64,000 nt of DNA, from the NCBI RefSeq assembly GCF_008035925.1, contig NZ_CP036264.1, forward strand, positions 5,330,402 through 5,394,401, written 5' to 3'. Position numbers and translations under genes: made by a program. A model generated the notes under the pieces. It saw nothing but the letters and a program-made list of their open reading frames with translations. It searched no databases and had not been told where the DNA came from. Below, piece after piece: positions 61,792 through 64,000 of this stretch; within the stretch, counting starts at the first letter, position 1, and each line of letters begins with the position of its first letter. Source of the DNA: Stieleria maiorica. GTDB lineage: Bacteria > Planctomycetota > Planctomycetia > Pirellulales > Pirellulaceae.

Positions 61792-63529
61792 CGTTCCACT
61801 TGGTCGAGGAGTTCAATTCATCGTGTTGGCCCAAATCCCGAGACGTGAAGAATGCGGAATCGGAAGCCGTCTCTTTCTTGGCGGGCTCAGCCGGAAGTCG
61901 CAAGATCATTTTTGACCCACAGCCCTCGCCGTCACTTTGCGGCGTCAACGATCCGTGATGCAGGGAAACGATCCGATAGCTAATGCTTAATCCCAACCCG
62001 GTCCCGGTGTCGTCGCGGCGGCGAGTGAAAAACGGCTCAAACAGATGATCCATCACCTCCTGGTCCATCCCGCAGCCGTCGTCTTGCACTTCGACCACCG
62101 CTTCCTTGATCCCGCTGAACGGATCGGTTTCCCAGCGCACATAGACGTCGACTTTTCCATCGGTGTCCACCGACTCCAACGCGTTGGAAACCAGGTTCAA
62201 CACGACCTGCTGGATTTCCTGTGAATTGCAGTACGCCGTGACGCCCTCGTCGGCGTGCGTCTGAATCGTCTTGCAGCGGTACTCGCCGACCTTGCCCACC
62301 ATCGACACCACGCGTGAGACGAGTTCGCCGAGGTCTTCCTGGTCGCGACTGCGGTCACTCAGCCGGCTGAAATTCAGCAGCCGCTCGGTAATCCCCTTGC
62401 AGCGAAACGCCTCCGATTGAATCAAGCCCAGATTGGTCTGCAACTCTTGCAGGAAATCTTGGTCGAAACGTTCCTTTTCCTCTGCCGGCAATTCTTCCAA
62501 CGTCTCCTCGAGTGCCTCGGCGCCCCAGGCGATCGCGCCGAGAGGATTGTTGATTTCATGAGCCACACCGGCGGCCAGAAAGCCGACGCTGGCAAGCTGT
62601 TCGTTTTGAATCACTTCTCTCGTTCGATCGCGAACCTCTTGCTCGGCTCGCTGCTTCGCCGACATCTCATTGGCGACGGCCCGGTTGAAGCGGTCGGTGA
62701 TGTCGTTGACCGTGTCGGCCATCAACCCGATCTCGTCGTTCGTCCCCAACAGGATTTTGTGCTGGTGATGCCCGCTGGCAATCAACTGGGACCCGCGAAA
62801 CAGGGTCCGGAACGGCACGACGATCAAGGTCCAAAACTGCCACGCGATAAAGATGATCAGAAATGCCGACAGCGCGGTGTAGACCCGAAATCCGTTGCGA
62901 TTGGCCCGCTGCTCGGAGTGGACGCTATCGCGAAATTCTTTCATGTTGGTTTGGATTTCGCCGAAGTAGGAACTGGTCTGGGCGACCAGGCGGTCGATCC
63001 CCTCCCTGATTTCAGCGTGCTGAGATTCGCTCGAGGAAAACGATCCGTTGAGCAATTTTCGCGTGGACCATTTGTCGTTCACCTCGGTGAGTAACGCATC
63101 GATTTTTCGCAGACTGTCCCCCTGCCGGCCTCGATCCAGCAACAACCGCGATTCGGCATGGTCACCACCACGTGCCAAGACCGTCGACATGTAGGGGTCC
63201 AAGTGTCGACGAAAGGCCATCAAACGCGAATGGATGTTGCCTTCTTCCCAGCTGAGCGCCGACTCATCAATCCCCTCGAACCCGATCATCTGGTTAGATG
63301 CGATCCGGTCCTTCAGCTTGTCGAAATTCACATAGGACTGGCTCAACAACACCGCCAACTGATTGAGCTCGTGGGCATGCTCGATTTCATCGGCCAGCTG
63401 ACTGATCTCGGCCGCCAAATAGCGGTCACGCGTCAGTTGCGACCAGCTGTTAAAAACCAGCAGACCGATCACGAATGCCAGCCCCGATAGGCCGGCGACC
63501 ATCTTGGTACGGATTTTCCACTTTCGCAT
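61772..63529 (-). CDS. Membrane sensor histidine kinase (NtrB/ZraS-like)
   Basis: 585 residues from ATG 63529 (GAAGG upstream); GTG 63574 is an alternative. Two transmembrane helices (MVAGLSGLAFVIGLLVFNSW near the start and YTALSAFLIIFIAWQFWTLI near 225-245) enclose a helical periplasmic domain of about 190 residues. HAMP-like segment, then H box GVAHEINNPLGAI (His about 326), N box LNLVSNALESV, G1 DDGCGM and G2 GTGLGLSI. The H-E-I-N-N-P pattern is typical of kinases that partner NtrC-type regulators. First gene of the pair. Confidence 0.94.
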   Translation of the reverse strand: MRKWKIRTKMVAGLSGLAFVIGLLVFNSWSQLTRDRYLAAEISQLADEIEHAHELNQLAVLLSQSYVNFDKLKDRIASNQMIGFEGIDESALSWEEGNIHSRLMAFRRHLDPYMSTVLARGGDHAESRLLLDRGRQGDSLRKIDALLTEVNDKWSTRKLLNGSFSSSESQHAEIREGIDRLVAQTSSYFGEIQTNMKEFRDSVHSEQRANRNGFRVYTALSAFLIIFIAWQFWTLIVVPFRTLFRGSQLIASGHHQHKILLGTNDEIGLMADTVNDITDRFNRAVANEMSAKQRAEQEVRDRTREVIQNEQLASVGFLAAGVAHEINNPLGAIAWGAEALEETLEELPAEEKERFDQDFLQELQTNLGLIQSEAFRCKGITERLLNFSRLSDRSRDQEDLGELVSRVVSMVGKVGEYRCKTIQTHADEGVTAYCNSQEIQQVVLNLVSNALESVDTDGKVDVYVRWETDPFSGIKEAVVEVQDDGCGMDQEVMDHLFEPFFTRRRDDTGTGLGLSISYRIVSLHHGSLTPQSDGEGCGSKMILRLPAEPAKKETASDSAFFTSRDLGQHDELNSSTKWNDVQKVA

Positions 63530-63921
63530 CGCTGCCGGTGCCTTCCCTTGCACGAACCAGAGCCAACTGTCCACCGTGAAACTCGGCTGTCATCGACAAT
63601 ACGGCCGGCACCGCCAAGCGGCAAGACCAACCCAGAGTAATTCACCCCGATGGCAAGAACCGATCCACCGGGAAGGAGTATTCTGAAAGCCACACATGGG
63701 CTCCTCCGCCGGACGCAGTGATTCATTACCGATTCATTACCAGGGCTCCCTTCTCCCCGGCTTTGCGGGGGAGAAGGGCCGGGGATGAGGGGGCCGCAAC
63801 ACGATCGGCCCAAAAGTTGCGCCAAGAATAGCCTGCAAACCGAGGTAGCTTAAACCGACGTGTCCAGCATTCGCCCCAACTCCCGCCAACCATTTGCAAT
63901 CGGATCGGTTCCCGCCGACAC
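63530..63921. other. Intergenic region upstream of the kinase gene
   Basis: About 390 bp. Holds the family C hairpin at 63744-63795 and presumably the kinase promoter. No gene seen. Confidence 0.5.
63744..63795. repeat. Family C hairpin element, copy 5
   Basis: CCCTTCTCCCC, loop GGCTTTGC, GGGGGAGAAGGG, then CCGGGGATGAGGGGGC, which matches copy 1 (23812-23871) on the right flank. Confidence 0.8.
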
Positions 63922-64000
63922 TCAATCGAGACGCCTCGCCGTTCGCACGATCTCCGCTCGCCACTGCCCCAGCGAACCTTTTGGACGCTCCACGCGTCCT
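63922..64000 (-). CDS. Possible C-terminal fragment of a gene running off the right edge
   Basis: An open frame of 25 codons ending at TGA (63922-63924) reads in from the edge: V-E-R-P-K-G-S-L-G-Q-W-R-A-E-I-V-R-T-A-R ending R-L-D. It looks like an ordinary helical protein end and lies on the same strand as the kinase, but it is too short to identify. Confidence 0.3.
   Translation of the reverse strand, partial: GRVERPKGSLGQWRAEIVRTARRLD

Overview
The window is GC-rich (about 60% by eye) and densely coded. It looks like chromosomal DNA of a planctomycete of the Pirellulaceae/Rhodopirellula type. The reasons are inferential: the mix of a cobalamin-dependent ribonucleotide reductase, FloA/NfeD, a Na-K-Cl cotransporter-like carrier beside a Ser/Thr kinase, HlyD/M50 fusion proteins, many GTG/TTG starts, and families of intergenic palindromes at gene ends. 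No tRNA, rRNA, CRISPR array, prophage or insertion sequence was recognised.

Layout. 1-1909: tail of a peroxiredoxin (Bcp) gene, a 37-bp tandem repeat, then zwf. 2176-14623 (minus strand): an eleven-gene type II secretion / type IV pilus-like cluster transcribed from pseudopilin to secretin. In order it carries the pseudopilin, response regulator, histidine kinase, STAS protein, GspE, GspF, PilM, PilN, PilO, a small membrane protein and the secretin; several genes overlap by 4 bp or more. 15171-16004: a secreted unknown. 16156-23568 (plus): a translation/transcription block of nusA, infB, rbfA, a degenerate endonuclease III-fold protein with a lysine-rich tail, and a YebC regulator. 24182-27175 (minus): adenosylcobalamin-dependent ribonucleotide reductase with a clear terminator.

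28265-33812 (plus): a DUF202 protein followed by three overlapping or closely spaced genes (GAF-like/HlyD, HlyD, and PqqD-like/M50/HlyD) that look like one uncharacterised envelope machine. 33944-38843 (plus): a small unknown, a TatD-type hydrolase resembling EboB, and a cation-chloride cotransporter-like protein followed 2 nt later by a Ser/Thr kinase. 39000-43656 (minus): NfeD-long, NfeD-short, flotillin FloA and a small charged protein. 44420-46130 (minus): parA-parB with two parS-like palindromes upstream. 46793-48139 (minus): ahcY. 49313-49969 (minus): trpF. 50121-53630 (plus): a membrane protein, an ExeA-type AAA ATPase and a dolichyl-phosphate-mannose-synthase-like glycosyltransferase. 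53847-55583 (minus): S41 C-terminal processing protease. 56548-58554 (plus): an exported protein with three 36-residue repeats. 58822-63529 (minus): two small membrane proteins and an NtrC-type regulator/histidine kinase pair. The right edge may hold the C-terminus of one more gene.

Between genes the window is rich in repeats. Family A (about 80-190 bp, ends GTAGCGGAA...TTCCGCTAC) has four copies, all at or near gene 3' ends; in three of them the element itself supplies the neighbouring stop codon. Family B (about 77 bp) has two copies. Family C (CCCTTCTCCCC...GGGGAGAAGGG hairpins) has five. There are also tandem arrays with 7-, 17-, 18-, 37- and 41-bp units. The most interesting protein-level observations are the kinase/cotransporter pair, the GAF-HlyD/HlyD/M50-HlyD cluster, and the endonuclease III-like protein that has lost its catalytic lysine and gained a histone-H1-like tail.
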